5,427 bases of DNA, taken from the NCBI GenBank assembly GCA_028695865.1, contig JAQVID010000280.1, forward strand, positions 1 to 5,427, given 5' to 3'. Source of the DNA: Thermoguttaceae bacterium (GTDB taxonomy: Bacteria; Planctomycetota; Planctomycetia; Pirellulales; Thermoguttaceae). Each line of letters opens with the position of its first letter. Within the stretch, counting starts at the first letter, position 1. Position numbers and translations under genes: made by a program. The notes beneath the pieces are model-generated. The model was not told the origin of the DNA. It did not search any database and worked only from the letters and a program-made list of their open reading frames with translations. Below, in pieces: positions 1-5,394 of this stretch.

Positions 1-327
1 CGATTCAAAGGCAATCTTTATCCGGAACTCCAATTCGTCGAACCTCCGAAGTTCCCTGGCTCTTGGCAAGACTTTTCGCTCGTCTGGAAGATTGGCGATG
101 GTTATGAGGCTCTCGAAAAGAAGTTGGACGAGTTCACCGATACGCTTCTCATGAAACGTCAATTTCTGACAATGTACAGCGGTAAAGGGCTCGAAAAAGG
201 AACGGCCAGTTATTCGTTCCGTTTTGAAATTGGAGCCGCCGATCACACGCTTTCCGGAGAAGAAATCGAAACGTTTCACCAGAAATTCCTCGGTTTTCTC
301 CAGCGTAACTCAATTACGTTGCGGTAA
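1..327 (+). CDS. pheT: Phenylalanine--tRNA ligase beta subunit, C-terminal part (FDX-ACB domain)
   Basis: This is the last 108 codons of a gene entering from the left edge, read in frame 1 to the TAA at 325-327. The visible residues match the ferredoxin-fold anticodon-binding (FDX-ACB, B8) domain that ends the bacterial PheRS beta chain. There is a Pro-rich entry with PKFPG (visible residues 16-20), then WQDFSLVW (22-29, corresponding to the family's 'rDlslv' strand). These are followed by GKGLEKGTASYSFRFE (61-76, like 'G..l..gkkSlalrl') and the signature DHTLSGEEI (81-89, 'drTLtdeEv'), and the protein ends in LR as family members usually do. PheT pairs with PheS to charge tRNA-Phe in the cytoplasm, and this domain grips the anticodon stem. 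One small departure is Gln in place of the usual Arg before the conserved Asp. No clear intrinsic terminator follows. The N-terminal parts of the protein lie outside the window, so the identification rests on this one domain. Confidence 0.87.
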   Translation, partial: RFKGNLYPELQFVEPPKFPGSWQDFSLVWKIGDGYEALEKKLDEFTDTLLMKRQFLTMYSGKGLEKGTASYSFRFEIGAADHTLSGEEIETFHQKFLGFLQRNSITLR

Positions 328-339
328 AAGGTTTTCAGA

Positions 340-391
340 AATCAGGACAAGGCACCGTCACGTGACACCTTCCATGACGGGCTTTTTGGTC
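340..391. repeat. Degenerate direct repeat, unit 1
   Basis: This unit starts with AATCAGGAC (340-348), contains the perfect 10-bp palindrome GTCACGTGAC (357-366) and then TCCATGACGGGCTT (371-384). The same elements recur in the same order at 484-542, with small length differences between them. The spacing between matching elements is 144 to 151 bp, so the two units are not exact copies. It could be a decayed duplication or conserved ends of two related small genes on the minus strand. Confidence 0.6.
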
Positions 392-498
392 GTAATGGAC
401 CTTGATTTGGGGTACGATGAAAATTCCGCAAGGCCCGTATATGGAGCGAGTGAAACGAGCGCGATGAGGGCCAGAGCGGTTCGAATCAGGACCAACAC
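358..498 (-). CDS. Possible 46-residue secreted micro-ORF (unproven)
   Basis: On the minus strand a GTG at 498-496 opens 46 codons ending in TGA at 360-358. The translation starts MLVLIRTALALIALVSLAP and continues to GLAEF, which is the layout of a Sec signal peptide: a short start with one Arg, about 12 hydrophobic residues, then a small-residue cleavage-like site. A basic tail follows, ending in KKPVMEGVT. An in-frame TAG lies two codons upstream (504-502). Above that the same frame is open from an ATG at 627, whose product also has a basic start and a hydrophobic stretch. Against it being a gene: there is no good ribosome binding site, the start is GTG, the length is very short, and I recognise no homologue. 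It may be the remains of a duplicated or decayed gene, or chance. Confidence 0.2.
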   Translation of the reverse strand: MLVLIRTALALIALVSLAPYTGLAEFSSYPKSRSITTKKPVMEGVT

Positions 499-542
499 AC
501 CCTAATGACGGTCGCGTGATCTCCATGACGGGCTTGTCTGTC
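484..542. repeat. Degenerate direct repeat, unit 2
   Basis: This unit starts with AATCAGGAC (484-492), carries GTCGCGTGAT (511-520, one arm of the palindrome of unit 1 altered) and TCCATGACGGGCTT (522-535, an exact 14-bp match to unit 1). It is about 7 bp longer than unit 1 between the first and last shared elements. Read on the minus strand, the 14-mer and its flank encode K-P-V-M-E in one frame in both units. Confidence 0.6.
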
Positions 543-638
543 TTATCAAAACGAGCAAATAAATCACACCAGCAGAGGAGAGGATGAAACTGGTTTGTTT
601 CCCTGACTTTTGCTCCTTTTTCCCCATGTATTATAATT

Positions 639-665
639 ATAACTCATTGATTTATCGTGAGTTAT
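639..665. repeat. 8-bp perfect inverted repeat, 11-bp spacer
   Basis: ATAACTCA at 639-646 is mirrored by TGAGTTAT at 658-665. No T-run follows on either strand, so it is not a terminator. It lies 55 bp upstream of the -35 box of the isomerase promoter, which would suit a regulator binding site, but the arms are A+T-rich and a chance match is possible. Confidence 0.35.
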
Positions 666-715
666 GCTTAAGTTCATACCTGTAATCCTCTTGCCCGCAA
701 AATATTTCCCCGGAT

Positions 716-729
716 TCAATTGATTTTTC
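716..729 (+). repeat. Direct repeat TCAATTGATTTTTC, copy 1 (over the -35 box)
   Basis: This 14-mer differs by one base from TCAATTGATCTTTC at 792-805. The copy here covers the -35 hexamer, and the other lies just before the ribosome binding site of the same gene. The core CAATTG is palindromic. The placement would suit paired operator sites, but that is inference. Confidence 0.35.
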
Positions 730-748
730 TTCACCGATGAATTATACT
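720..748 (+). promoter_or_regulatory. Sigma-70-like promoter for the isomerase gene
   Basis: A -35 box TTGATT (720-725, four of six to TTGACA) and a -10 box TATACT (743-748, five of six to TATAAT) are separated by exactly 17 bp. Transcription would start near 755, giving a leader of about 64 nt before the ATG at 819. This is the best promoter match in the window. Confidence 0.6.
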
Positions 749-791
749 TGATATAGTACATCAGGAATACCCTGAACAAGTTTTCGATTAC

Positions 792-805
792 TCAATTGAT
801 CTTTC
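792..805 (+). repeat. Direct repeat TCAATTGATCTTTC, copy 2 (in the leader)
   Basis: This is the second copy of the 14-mer at 716-729 (13 of 14 bases identical), 76 bp downstream and within the predicted 5' leader. It ends two bases before the AAAGG ribosome binding site (808-812), so a protein bound here, or pairing in the RNA, could affect translation. No function is shown. Confidence 0.35.
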
Positions 806-818
806 AGAAAGGTAAGAA

Positions 819-1673
819 ATGGAACGTCGCACATTTTTGCAAACAGGAGTGGGACTGGCGGCCGCGTCGATTGCGTCGAGCGGGTTGATTTCGGAGCTGA
901 ACGCGGCGGAACAGAAAATTCCGGTCGGTCTTCAGATTTATTCGGTACGAGATTTAGCGAAGAACGACTTGCCCGGGACATTGCGCAAGGTCGCCGCGAT
1001 TGGTTATAAAGGAATTGAGTTTTTCAATTTCTTCGGATACACCGCAAAAGAACTTCGCCAAATGCTTGATGAAAATCATCTTGTGGCCCCAAGCAATTAC
1101 GTTTCGCTCAAAGCAATGACCGGAGAGGAATTCGACAAGACCATTGAAGACGCCAAAACGCTCGGTTCAAAATATTTGATCATTGGTTCCGGTCTTGCGG
1201 GCGTGAGTTCCATGGACGCGTCGAATCAAATGGCCGCCTATTTGTTCGACGAGATTTCACGAAAGGCCGAAAAACATGGTATCATGATCGGATACCATGC
1301 CCATGGAAACGATTTCGGTATCGTGGAAGGCAAAAATAAAACCGGTTGGGACCTCTTTTTTGAACGGACCCGAAAAGAAGTGATCATGCAAATGGATGTC
1401 GGCAACTGCCTTAACGGAGGAACTGATCCGTACAAGCCGATGGAAAAGTTTAAAGGACGTTCGGTCGTTATTCACCTCAAGCCGGGTGGCCCGTCCGGGA
1501 CGCCGTTGGGTGATCCTGCTGATACGGTCGATTGGAAGCGTGTTTTCAATATTTGCGAGACGACCGGTGGAACACAATGGTATATTGTGGAGCAGAGTCC
1601 CGAAAAAGGCGGTAATTCACTTGCCCTGGTTGAAGTATGTTATCGCAATCTGAAAAAGTTGGGAAAAGTGTGA
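819..1673 (+). CDS. Tat-exported sugar phosphate isomerase/epimerase-like protein (xylose isomerase-like TIM barrel)
   Basis: This 284-residue protein has an N-terminal twin-arginine signal (ERRTFLQT, residues 2-9, close to S/T-R-R-x-F-L-K), a hydrophobic stretch (10-23) and a probable cleavage after LNAA (27-30), so it should be exported folded. The rest is the AP-endonuclease-2/xylose-isomerase-like barrel: VGLQIYSVRD (36-45), the strand IGYKGIEF (61-68), and GYHAHGNDF (158-166). Then come MQMDVGN (190-196), VIHLKPG (217-223) and WYIVEQ (254-259). His160, Asp193, His219 and Glu258 are the likely divalent-metal and catalytic positions by family pattern. Family members isomerise or epimerise sugars and inositol derivatives, and the substrate cannot be told from sequence. 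AAAGG at 808-812 sits 6 nt before the ATG, supporting this start. A good promoter precedes it and the glycosidase gene follows after 98 bp, suggesting carbohydrate use. Confidence 0.9.
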   Translation: MERRTFLQTGVGLAAASIASSGLISELNAAEQKIPVGLQIYSVRDLAKNDLPGTLRKVAAIGYKGIEFFNFFGYTAKELRQMLDENHLVAPSNYVSLKAMTGEEFDKTIEDAKTLGSKYLIIGSGLAGVSSMDASNQMAAYLFDEISRKAEKHGIMIGYHAHGNDFGIVEGKNKTGWDLFFERTRKEVIMQMDVGNCLNGGTDPYKPMEKFKGRSVVIHLKPGGPSGTPLGDPADTVDWKRVFNICETTGGTQWYIVEQSPEKGGNSLALVEVCYRNLKKLGKV

Positions 1674-1688
1674 TTTTCGCTTTATCCC

Positions 1689-1733
1689 CTTTCGTTGTTT
1701 TCGTTGTTTTCGTTGTTTTCGTTGTTTTCGTTG
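1689..1733. repeat. 9-bp tandem repeat, five copies
   Basis: Five adjacent copies of TTTTCGTTG fill 1689-1733. The first begins with C instead of T and the other four are identical. The array lies between the isomerase stop and the glycosidase start, 38 bp before the ATG. Identical copies of such a short unit can gain or lose repeats by polymerase slippage. Because the array is outside the coding region, a change would alter spacing or mRNA leader, not reading frame. Each unit contains TTG-type hexamers that resemble half of a -35 box; TTGTTT at 1722-1727 lies 15 bp from a weak -10-like TACTAT (1743-1748). Confidence 0.9.
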
Positions 1734-1771
1734 ACCCATCAGTACTATTTGACACAAAAGGAAAATGACAA

Positions 1772-3919
1772 ATGAATGCCGTTGCCGCCGCTTTGCTTAC
1801 CTTCGCACTTGGCCCTTGGTTGGTCGCTTTTGATTCCGATAAAGGTCTGCTGACCATGACACATCAGGAGCAAAAGGTATCCATAACCGGAACGCTCCAG
1901 CTTCACTCCGAAGGAAAGACCTGGAAGCTCGTTGCCCCGCAGGATAACGTTCCACAGCGATTGGCTTTTGCCGACCAGACCGGTTATGTTTACGCTTATG
2001 TAACGTTTCAGCAAAACGGCGACCGGCTTGACCTGCTGGTACATCATCGAACACGGCAATTCTTTTCGGGAGATTGGACCTTTGACGGGGATATCGCGTT
2101 TCGCCCGGAAAGTTTTGCGTGTCGCGTTACGCCCGTTAAAGGGGAACGCGTTTTAACGCTTGGCTCGGGGCAAACCGATTCGCTGTTAAACGACGCGATT
2201 TTTGCCCGAGACGACGATTTACTGCTTCAGATTGCCGGAGCGAATGTGAATCTTTCGACGCAAGCGGGCGGACACTACGGAGTGAAAATCAAAGGCCAAA
2301 TCGAGGAATCCTCTGCGTCGTCTTTTGGTTTTCATCTTGAGCCAAAGTATTTTCAGAAGCGATATGTTCCCTATTATGCGCCCATTGATCGCAAGCGTTG
2401 CCCCAAGCCGCCCACCGGCTGGATGTCGTGGAATGTTTATTTCGACAAGGCGACTGCCGAAGACAATCTTCTGCAAGCACGAGTGGGCAAAAAATATCTC
2501 CAGCCGTTTGGAATGGAGTTCTGGTCAATTGAATCCTGGCAAGGCAACTCTGATCAGCTTCCGGTTTCGAAGTTTTACAACTTGAATCTTGAGGTGAACG
2601 AGAAGCAGTTTCCCAAAGGAATGAAGCAACTTGCCCGCGACATTCGTGCACTGGGATTTCGCCCGGGTATCTGGATGGCTCCATTTGGCACCGGTAACGA
2701 AGCGTTTTACAAAGCTCATCGCGACTGGTTTCTTCACGACAAGGAAGGAAAACCGATGAAGACGTGGAACGGAATCTATACGATTGATCCGACGAATCCG
2801 GCTGTTCAAGATCACTTGCGCAAGATTTTTGATATTGCGTCGCACGACTGGGGATATGAGTTTTTCAAGATTGACGGAATGTCGGCCGGTCCCGGATACT
2901 GTGCTCATTTTTATGAACATCCAAACGTGAAAGCGGCGTTCATGAATCCGCAATGCCCCAATCCGTTCGAGCGATGTGTGCGTTCGTTCCGCGAAGGAAT
3001 TGGTCCGGACCGCGTATTCCTGGCGTGTCAGGGGCATGTAACCGGTCCGGAAGCGGCTTATGCGGACGCGTCGCGCATCGGGGCTGATATTGTCCATCCC
3101 AATAAGCCGGTCGGCTGGAAAAATCTTTATCAGCAGGCCGGGCGAACACTAAATCAAATTTTTACGCATAACATTGTTTTCTATGCTGATCCCGATACGC
3201 TTTTGGTCAATGACGCGTTGAGTATGGAAGAAGCCCGACTTTCGACATGCGTCGTCGGTTTACCCGGTCAGTTAATGTTCGCGGGAGACAAGCTGGACAG
3301 TCTTCCGATGGAGCGAATGCGGCTCTTGCAGCAGGTTCTGCCCGTGACCGATGTTCATCCCATGGAGCTTTATCCGTTCTTCTCCATGCTTCCGGTTTGG
3401 GATTTAAAGGTTGCGAAAAGTTTTCTGAATTGGGATGTTGTCGCTCTGTTCAATTGGGAGGAACAGGAAGCAACCATTCCTTTTACGTTCAGCGAACTTG
3501 GCCTTGATGCCAACGCGACTTATGTCCTTTACGAATTTTGGACCGATCATTTTTCGGGGCAGGCAAGCGGATCGTTCTCCATGAAGGTTCCTTCACACGC
3601 GGTTCGACTTTTGGCCGTACACCGACTTGCCGGTCATCCGCAATTTCTTTCATCCGATCGACATGTTACCCAGGGGGCTGTTGACTTGCTTGATCTTGCC
3701 TGGAACGAGCAAACCAAAGAGCTCAAAGGAACGGTCAGACTCGTGGAAAAGAACAAGACGACACTTCGTTTTTATCTTCCCGAAGGATTTATCATGAAGA
3801 AAGTATCCAGTGCCGCTGGTGTTCAAATTGAGTCAAAGACCGGGAATAACGGGCGTGTGGCCGCCGTTTCACTGGAATCGCCCACATCGAAGGATGCCCG
3901 GTTCGTTTTGACATTCTGA
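1772..3919 (+). CDS. Clan GH-D glycosidase, probable alpha-galactosidase (GH27/GH36 type)
   Basis: This is a 715-residue glycoside hydrolase. An N-terminal beta-rich region (about 25-200) leads into a TIM barrel starting at GWMSWNVYF (216-224). Barrel motifs follow: FPKGMKQLARDIRALGFRPGIW (280-301) in its family-typical place, FFKIDG (364-369) and RIGADIV (435-441). By comparison with GH27/GH36, Asp368 is the likely nucleophile and Asp439 the likely acid/base. A beta-type domain follows (about 540-620) and then an extra C-terminal beta-rich segment (about 625-715). The family hydrolyses terminal alpha-galactosides with retention, but related specificities cannot be excluded. AAAGGA (1757-1762) precedes the ATG by 9 nt, and an in-frame TGA at 1766-1768 rules out an upstream start. 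The N-terminus (residues 3-20) is hydrophobic but has no Lys or Arg before it, so export is uncertain. It probably shares a transcript with the isomerase, unless the repeat-containing gap has its own promoter. Confidence 0.87.
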   Translation: MNAVAAALLTFALGPWLVAFDSDKGLLTMTHQEQKVSITGTLQLHSEGKTWKLVAPQDNVPQRLAFADQTGYVYAYVTFQQNGDRLDLLVHHRTRQFFSGDWTFDGDIAFRPESFACRVTPVKGERVLTLGSGQTDSLLNDAIFARDDDLLLQIAGANVNLSTQAGGHYGVKIKGQIEESSASSFGFHLEPKYFQKRYVPYYAPIDRKRCPKPPTGWMSWNVYFDKATAEDNLLQARVGKKYLQPFGMEFWSIESWQGNSDQLPVSKFYNLNLEVNEKQFPKGMKQLARDIRALGFRPGIWMAPFGTGNEAFYKAHRDWFLHDKEGKPMKTWNGIYTIDPTNPAVQDHLRKIFDIASHDWGYEFFKIDGMSAGPGYCAHFYEHPNVKAAFMNPQCPNPFERCVRSFREGIGPDRVFLACQGHVTGPEAAYADASRIGADIVHPNKPVGWKNLYQQAGRTLNQIFTHNIVFYADPDTLLVNDALSMEEARLSTCVVGLPGQLMFAGDKLDSLPMERMRLLQQVLPVTDVHPMELYPFFSMLPVWDLKVAKSFLNWDVVALFNWEEQEATIPFTFSELGLDANATYVLYEFWTDHFSGQASGSFSMKVPSHAVRLLAVHRLAGHPQFLSSDRHVTQGAVDLLDLAWNEQTKELKGTVRLVEKNKTTLRFYLPEGFIMKKVSSAAGVQIESKTGNNGRVAAVSLESPTSKDARFVLTF

Positions 3920-3944
3920 CGCGGGACAACGCGGAAGGTTTTTT
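3920..3944 (+). terminator. Weak terminator-like hairpin after the glycosidase gene
   Basis: CGCG (3920-3923) can pair with CGCG (3930-3933) over a six-base loop, followed after five bases by a run of six T (3939-3944). The stem is only 4 bp and the gap to the T-run is long, so it may terminate partly or not at all. Confidence 0.25.
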
Positions 3945-4026
3945 GTATCACACATAATCCGGACCACTGTTTTGAAACCAATCAGGAGAATGGTTGCAGA
4001 TGAATAAGTCTGTAATGGGAGAACAA

Positions 4027-4851
4027 ATGAATCACGCGGATATTACTGTCGTCGTCAATAACAGCGCGAAGAAACATCTTGTGGCCGAGCACGGCTTGTC
4101 GCTTGCGATTCGTTGGCAATCGGCCGTGATTCTTCTGGATACCGGAGCCGGAACCGCACTGCCGGCAAACATGCGTTTGCTCGATATCAAGCCGGACATG
4201 TTCGATCATTTGCTTATCAGTCATGGGCATAATGATCACACAGGATGCGTTGACTATTTTCTGGCCTCGAACGATCATGCCTCTGTTTGTTACGGATCAG
4301 GCGTCCAGAGTCGCCGTTTCGCGTGCCGGGCAAAAGATTCTGTCGGTGAGTTAACGTTTCCGGAAAACTGTTTTCAATCATTGACTTTGCTTTCGCCCGA
4401 TCGCCGCCGCTGTATTGACTCCTGGACTTGCCTTGTCAATGGTCTTTATTTGACCGGCCCGATTCCGCGAATTTCCGGCGAAGATACCGGAGGTCCTTTT
4501 TTTCTCGACCGTGAAGGAACGATTCCGGACCTTATCATGGATGAACTTGCTCTGCTCATAACAACAGCTTCCGGAAACGTGCTTGTAACCGGTTGCTGTC
4601 ACGCCGGATTGATCAATACACTTGAACACTGCCGGAATCATGGTTTTCAGGTAAAGACCGTGCTGGGCGGCCTGCACCTTAAAGACGCTGATTCCAAACG
4701 GTTGGCCCATACGGTTTCGTATTTGAATGATTCACCGGTTCGAACGCTTTATCCGCTGCACTGCACGGGAAGCAATGCCATGGAATATTTGTCGAATCAT
4801 TTTACAGGGCAAATGCTCGAACTTCAGGCAGGGAATACAATCGAATTATGA
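4027..4851 (+). CDS. Metallo-beta-lactamase-fold hydrolase, COG1237 type
   Basis: This 274-residue MBL-fold protein has ITVVVNN (6-12) and EHGLSLAI (21-28), then ILLDTG (35-40). The metal signature SHGHNDHTG (65-73) supplies His66, His68, Asp70 and His71. Further on are GPIPR (144-148), DELALL (172-177), VTGCCHAGLINTL (187-199) with His192, GGLHL (214-218) and PLHCTG (243-248) with His245. This motif order matches COG1237, often labelled 7,8-dihydropterin-6-methyl-4-(beta-D-ribofuranosyl)-aminobenzene-5'-phosphate synthase-like. That label is mostly by transfer, so the true substrate is unknown. No signal peptide is visible, so it is likely cytoplasmic. I chose the ATG at 4027 because GGGAG (4017-4021) lies 5 nt before it and the protein then starts where the family does. 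In-frame ATGs at 4000 (with AGGAG at 3984-3988, 11 nt away) and 4015 are possible. Its stop lies 10 bp before the next ATG, indicating coupled expression. Confidence 0.88.
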   Translation: MNHADITVVVNNSAKKHLVAEHGLSLAIRWQSAVILLDTGAGTALPANMRLLDIKPDMFDHLLISHGHNDHTGCVDYFLASNDHASVCYGSGVQSRRFACRAKDSVGELTFPENCFQSLTLLSPDRRRCIDSWTCLVNGLYLTGPIPRISGEDTGGPFFLDREGTIPDLIMDELALLITTASGNVLVTGCCHAGLINTLEHCRNHGFQVKTVLGGLHLKDADSKRLAHTVSYLNDSPVRTLYPLHCTGSNAMEYLSNHFTGQMLELQAGNTIEL

Positions 4852-4861
4852 AAGGAATGAT

Positions 4862-5329
4862 ATGAAGCAACAAACGAAGAACCTGTTCATTTTTGGCGTG
4901 ATTCTGTTTTTATTGAATTCGATGATTGCGCAGGACACCAAAGCTCAACAGTGGTATCCTGCCCGACTTTTTACGTCAGTGGCCGTGAAAAAGCTCCCTG
5001 ATGAACCGGTCGTCAAATTACCGGAAAAACTGCTCAAGGAAACGGTTTCCCCACGAGGCGACTATTCTTTCAAGCCTTTGTTGCGTGAAGACACGTACGA
5101 CATGATCTACGTGCGAGTCGACTCACTGGACATAAATGCTTTTATCCGCGATGAAGTCAAATTAATTTCGGAGTTTTCGGAAATTGTATGTCTTGACAAA
5201 ACGCAAGCCAACCGGCACAAGATGTCTTTGTTGTATTCTTTTCTGGAAATGTATCAGAACAAGGCCATATTCGTCGATTATCTGAAAAAGGCCAAAATAA
5301 AAGGCCTCTCTACCAAAATCTATGGGTAA
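4862..5329 (+). CDS. Small exported protein of unknown function
   Basis: I do not recognise this 155-residue protein. It begins with a Sec signal peptide: MKQQTKN, a hydrophobic core LFIFGVILFLL (8-18), and likely cleavage near MIA/QD (after 23) or TKA/QQ (after 28). There is no lipobox cysteine, and the only cysteine is Cys110. The mature part has a Lys/Pro-rich stretch with two similar segments, KKLPDEPVV and KLPEKLLKE (43-60), then a RGDYSF segment (65-70). A charged, probably helical C-terminal half (about 85-148) follows and ends basic. AAAGGA (4851-4856) stands 5 nt before the ATG at 4862; the frame is open upstream to 4727, but that part overlaps the MBL gene and has no such site. The gap to the MBL stop is 10 bp, so the two are almost certainly co-transcribed. 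A role linked to the MBL enzyme is inference only. Confidence 0.78.
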   Translation: MKQQTKNLFIFGVILFLLNSMIAQDTKAQQWYPARLFTSVAVKKLPDEPVVKLPEKLLKETVSPRGDYSFKPLLREDTYDMIYVRVDSLDINAFIRDEVKLISEFSEIVCLDKTQANRHKMSLLYSFLEMYQNKAIFVDYLKKAKIKGLSTKIYG

Positions 5330-5333
5330 TATC

Positions 5334-5394
5334 TGGCTCAGGCAAATCGCCAAGTGTATGATATAATGCGAGTTCGAGCGATTCAAATGAGCCA
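5334..5394. repeat. Compound dyad, two pairs of arms on one axis
   Basis: TGGCTCA (5334-5340) mirrors TGAGCCA (5388-5394), and AATCGC (5345-5350) mirrors GCGATT (5378-5383). Both pairs share the same centre at 5364 and have the same 4-base unpaired gap. The -10 element lies at the centre. It could be a two-site operator, or in RNA an interrupted hairpin followed after nine bases by T5 (5404-5408). Confidence 0.5.
5359..5367 (+). promoter_or_regulatory. Extended -10 promoter element
   Basis: TGATATAAT at 5359-5367 is a perfect -10 hexamer with the upstream TGn extension, which can function with a poor -35 box. No good -35 is present at 16-18 bp. Transcription would start near 5374 and serve a gene to the right. 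Confidence 0.45.

Larger units (their letters stand above)
328..818. other. 491-bp intergenic region between pheT and the isomerase gene
   Basis: There is no convincing conventional gene in this stretch. The left half (about 340-545) has coding-like composition and contains a degenerate direct repeat and a possible minus-strand micro-ORF. The right half (about 600-760) is A+T-rich, with a short palindrome TATAATTATA at 632-641, an inverted repeat and the promoter of the downstream gene. I looked for tRNA-like arms: the GGTTCGAAT string at 479-487 does not sit in a stem that pairs. I see no strong Rho-independent terminator after pheT. Confidence 0.6.

Noticed and set aside
431..472. GGCCC/GGGCC inverted repeat as a pheT terminator
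   Set aside because: The stem is only 5 bp, the loop is about 30 bases, and there is no T-run after it.
470..500. tRNA-like T-arm (GGTTCGAAT)
   Set aside because: The flanking five bases on each side do not pair, and no acceptor, D or anticodon arm can be built around it.
564..779. 71-codon minus-strand reading frame in the A+T-rich gap
   Set aside because: It begins with TTG, has no ribosome binding site, runs antisense through the promoter, and its translation has no recognisable domain or signal.
1546..1857. Minus-strand frame with a T-K-T repeat protein
   Set aside because: The repeat is the 9-bp tandem array read in reverse. The rest is antisense to two well-supported genes.
2525..3097. 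190-codon minus-strand frame inside the glycosidase gene
   Set aside because: It is a shadow of the real gene: basic, low-information translation with no domain, entirely antisense to the catalytic barrel.
4727..4861. Upstream extension of the small exported protein
   Set aside because: It would overlap the MBL gene by about 125 bp and would bury the signal peptide. The ATG at 4862 has its own good ribosome binding site.
5289..5307. Hairpin AGGCC/GGCCT near the end of the small exported gene
   Set aside because: It has a 5-bp stem with a 9-base loop, lies inside the coding sequence, and is not followed by a T-run.
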